From: an uncultured Bdellovibrio sp.
Lineage (GTDB): Bacteria > Bdellovibrionota > Bdellovibrionia > Bdellovibrionales > Bdellovibrionaceae
Assembly: GCF_946478835.1 (NCBI RefSeq)
Contig: NZ_CAMLDV010000158.1
Span: 1-7,780, forward strand
DNA: 7,780 nucleotides
Direction: 5' to 3'
Positions 6,897-7,780 of the stretch are shown piece by piece; positions within the stretch are counted from its first letter, which is position 1; each line of letters starts with the position of its first letter. The notes beneath the pieces are model-generated. The model ran no database searches. It saw only the letters and a list, made by a program, of their open reading frames with translations, and was not told the origin of the DNA. The position numbers were made by a program, and so were the translations under genes.

Positions 6897-6957
6897 GGAT
6901 CTAAATCCTAACGAGTATAACCCTAGGAACCTCCTTTGAGTTATTCTTGATAGATCC
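6897..6957 (-). other. Long nested hairpin with Shine-Dalgarno-like AAAGGAGG in its loop
   Basis: Three nested helices can form on the minus-strand RNA: GGATCTA with TAGATCC (6957-6951 with 6903-6897), ATAACTC with GGGTTAT (6944-6938 with 6923-6917), and AGGA with TCCT at the tip. The apical segment carries AAAGGAGG (6937-6930), fully complementary to the 3' end of 16S rRNA, yet no start codon follows within about 20 bases. It ends 2 bases before P1 of the aptamer, so it may be an RNA structural domain rather than coding sequence. Confidence 0.45.
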
Positions 6958-7072
6958 AACCAGTTCATCGTTTTTTAGAGAGGCCTGAACCCAAAACCTC
7001 TTGGTAGCAATCCTGGTGATTCGCACGTCACTTCGGTGGTTCATCATGATGATCGTGAATTCGATTTTTCAT
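6901..7072 (-). pseudogene. Possible small protein gene split by a frameshift, ahead of the riboswitch
   Basis: A textbook ribosome-binding site AGGAGG (7084-7079) lies 6 bases before ATG 7072-7070, which reads MKNRIHDHHDEPPK and stops at TGA 7030-7028. The +1 frame is open without interruption from there to TAG 6903-6901, reading DVRITRIATKRFWVQASL and on to PRVILVRI, a protein-like composition. A single-base shift at the TGA would join them into about 56 residues. Three readings are possible: a decayed or mis-sequenced small gene, a genuine 14-residue peptide (His/Asp-rich, HDHHDE), or chance within a structured RNA. A programmed +1 slip is not well supported, since Lys-AAG would have to re-pair on AGT. 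No family is recognised. Confidence 0.35.
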
Positions 7073-7090
7073 CCGCGTCCTCCTGTAGCT

Positions 7091-7135
7091 TGGCCCTAAA
7101 AGCTTTCACTTACCCGAGGTAAGTCTCCCGAGCCA
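7091..7135 (-). other. Hairpin in the 5' leader of the riboswitch RNA
   Basis: On the minus strand TGGCTC (7135-7130) can pair with GGGCCA (7096-7091), one G-T wobble included, enclosing a perfect 7-bp helix ACTTACC/GGTAAGT (7124-7118 with 7114-7108) with a 3-base loop. It would lie about 12 nt from the predicted 5' end and just before the AGGAGG site at 7084-7079. It does not match a riboswitch class I recognise. Confidence 0.35.
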
Positions 7136-7153
7136 TGTGGTTTCAACTCTTTC

Positions 7154-7183
7154 AGGATAACTCGACCAAAGTTTTATTTTCAA
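7154..7183 (-). promoter_or_regulatory. Candidate promoter of the riboswitch RNA
   Basis: Minus-strand TTGAAA (7183-7178) and TATCCT (7159-7154) are separated by 18 bases, giving a good -35 and a fair -10. Transcription would start near 7147. The mrp terminator just upstream means a promoter must lie between about 7276 and 6895. No convincing FliA-type (TAAA-N15-GCCGATAA) site was seen. A second, weaker pairing, TTGAGA with GAAAAT about 25 bases further upstream, is possible. Confidence 0.45.
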
Positions 7184-7276
7184 TAGCACTACATTCGATT
7201 CTCAAAATACGTCGAAAATGCGTTTCGCTCTGAGAAAACGGGCGAGAATTTGTTTTGGGATGAAACGGAAAAAGGT

Positions 7277-7307
7277 AAAAAAAAAGGACTCCGAGGGGAG
7301 TCCTTTT
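7277..7307 (-). terminator. Intrinsic terminator of the mrp gene
   Basis: Minus-strand AAAAGGACTCC (7307-7297) pairs perfectly over 11 bp with GGAGTCCTTTT (7292-7282) around a 4-base CCTC loop, and the T tract runs on to 7277. It lies 5 bases after the mrp stop codon. Only a short T run is available in the plus direction, so it acts mainly on the minus strand. Confidence 0.92.
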
Positions 7308-7312
7308 GTTGA

Positions 7313-7780
7313 TTAAGGAAGAATTTCGCGAATGCGATCCGCGATCTTCATAAACTCTTGAGCTTCGGCACCATTGCTATTCGCTTCAACAATAGGAATT
7401 CCCGCTTCGCAAGCAAGACCTACTGAAGGATTGAAAGGAACTGCTCCCAATTTCGCAATGCCTTTGGAGTCAGCGTAAGAATCCATTTCTCCCTTAGGGA
7501 AGAGCTGCATTTTTTCGCCGTTCACAGGATTGATCATGTAAGCCATGTTTTCGATCATACCCAGCATTGGAACGTTCACGCGTTGGAACATATCCACCGC
7601 TTTTTTTACGTCAAGCAAAGCAACGTTCTGCGGAGTGGATACAACAACAGCTCCCGCAACAGGAACTTTTTGAGCCAACGTCAATTGGATGTCACCAGTT
7701 CCCGGTGGAAGATCGACAAGAAGATAATCCAACTCGCCCCAGTTCACATCGCGAAGGAATTGATCCATGGCTTTAAAAAG
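7313..7780 (-). CDS. mrp: Mrp/ApbC-family P-loop ATPase, C-terminal part (N-terminus outside window)
   Basis: The frame runs in from the window edge and reads ...LFKAMDQFLRDVNWGELDYL, then LLVDLPPGTGDIQLTLAQ, VVVSTPQNVALLDVKKAVDM, VPMLGMIENMAYM and GIPIVEANS, to TAA at 7315-7313. VDLPPGTGD is the Walker B/switch signature of Mrp/ApbC/Nbp35 ATPases, which act as iron-sulfur cluster carriers or, in SalA-like members, as regulators. The Walker A loop and start are beyond the window. Where typical carriers have ENMSYFxCPxCG, this protein has ENMAYMINPVNGEK, so both cluster-binding cysteines are absent; the usual Gly-rich FGxGG stretch is also changed to LFPKGE. Family assignment is very strong; a role in cluster transfer is uncertain for that reason. 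Confidence 0.93.
   Translation of the reverse strand, partial: LFKAMDQFLRDVNWGELDYLLVDLPPGTGDIQLTLAQKVPVAGAVVVSTPQNVALLDVKKAVDMFQRVNVPMLGMIENMAYMINPVNGEKMQLFPKGEMDSYADSKGIAKLGAVPFNPSVGLACEAGIPIVEANSNGAEAQEFMKIADRIREILP

Larger units (their letters stand above)
6690..7147 (-). ncRNA. Autonomous c-di-GMP riboswitch RNA, about 460 nt (merRNA-like)
   Basis: The stretch between mrp and the KH-domain gene is bounded on the minus strand by the mrp terminator (7277-7307), a candidate promoter (7154-7183) and a strong terminator (6690-6733). It contains a class I c-di-GMP aptamer at 6808-6894 but no ordinary gene after it, so the RNA appears to be a product in its own right. The 5' end near 7147 is estimated from the promoter. 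The 5' half holds several possible hairpins (7091-7135, 6979-7001, 6897-6957). A massively expressed c-di-GMP riboswitch RNA has been reported in attack-phase Bdellovibrio bacteriovorus; identity with it is likely by context but unproven. Alternatively, the RNA is an mRNA for very small proteins, since two 14-codon ORFs with good ribosome-binding sites lie in it. Confidence 0.7.

Noticed and set aside
6675..6968. 97-codon minus-strand open frame (MNWLDLSRIT...) across the riboswitch region
   Set aside because: It runs straight through the conserved aptamer and terminator stem, has no ribosome-binding site before its ATG, and its Arg/Lys/Ser-rich composition is that of a chance frame.
7110..7136. 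8-codon ORF MARETYLG near the predicted 5' end of the riboswitch RNA
   Set aside because: No ribosome-binding site at usable spacing; the sequence is better explained by the hairpin at 7091-7135.
6690..7150. tmRNA, RNase P RNA, SRP RNA or 6S RNA as an explanation of the gene-free stretch
   Set aside because: None of their conserved segments was found on either strand, whereas the c-di-GMP-I aptamer elements are all present.
1..7780. CRISPR array, insertion sequence or tRNA gene
   Set aside because: No regularly spaced direct repeats, transposase-like frame, terminal inverted repeats or cloverleaf with a GGTTCRA arm was seen; the repeats present are protein-level shaft modules.

Overview
The window reads as chromosomal DNA of a predatory Bdellovibrio-type bacterium (Bdellovibrionota). 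The assignment is by pattern: a very long secreted mosaic fibre protein with the GGDLSGTYPNP and VGIGTxxP modules typical of Bdellovibrio host-recognition fibres, many exported proteins without close textbook families, mid-range GC, and a stand-alone class I cyclic-di-GMP riboswitch transcript. No database could be searched, so the species is inferred.

Positions 1-5279, plus strand: a tightly packed operon-like run of four genes. It has the tail of an upstream gene (ends at 141), a pseudopilin-like membrane-anchored protein (from 125), a small exported beta-rich protein (1484-2164) and a 1033-residue exported fibre/adhesin (2178-5279). The genes overlap by 17 bases or are 12-13 bases apart, so they are probably co-expressed. 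A plausible reading is a cell-surface fibre with pilin-like and periplasmic accessory partners. Positions 5436-6260 hold a separate exported cysteine-rich protein of unknown function.

Positions 6261-6581, minus strand: a small KH-domain RNA-binding protein (KhpA/YlqC type) that meets the preceding gene tail to tail with no gap.

Positions about 6690-7183, minus strand: no conventional gene, but the most interesting part of the window. A candidate promoter (7154-7183), a structured leader, a convincing c-di-GMP-I (GEMM-I) aptamer (6808-6894), a possible switching region, a 14-codon ORF and a strong intrinsic terminator (6690-6733) together make an autonomous transcript of about 460 nt. The riboswitch has no ordinary downstream gene. 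This fits the abundant attack-phase c-di-GMP riboswitch RNA (merRNA) reported in B. bacteriovorus transcriptome work, or a relative of it. The same stretch holds two 14-codon ORFs with good ribosome-binding sites, and a frame-shifted 55-codon open frame lies before the aptamer.

Positions 7277-7780, minus strand: the C-terminal part of an Mrp/ApbC-family P-loop ATPase, running off the window edge and closed by a perfect 11-bp terminator hairpin. That terminator insulates the riboswitch RNA from mrp and supports its having its own promoter.
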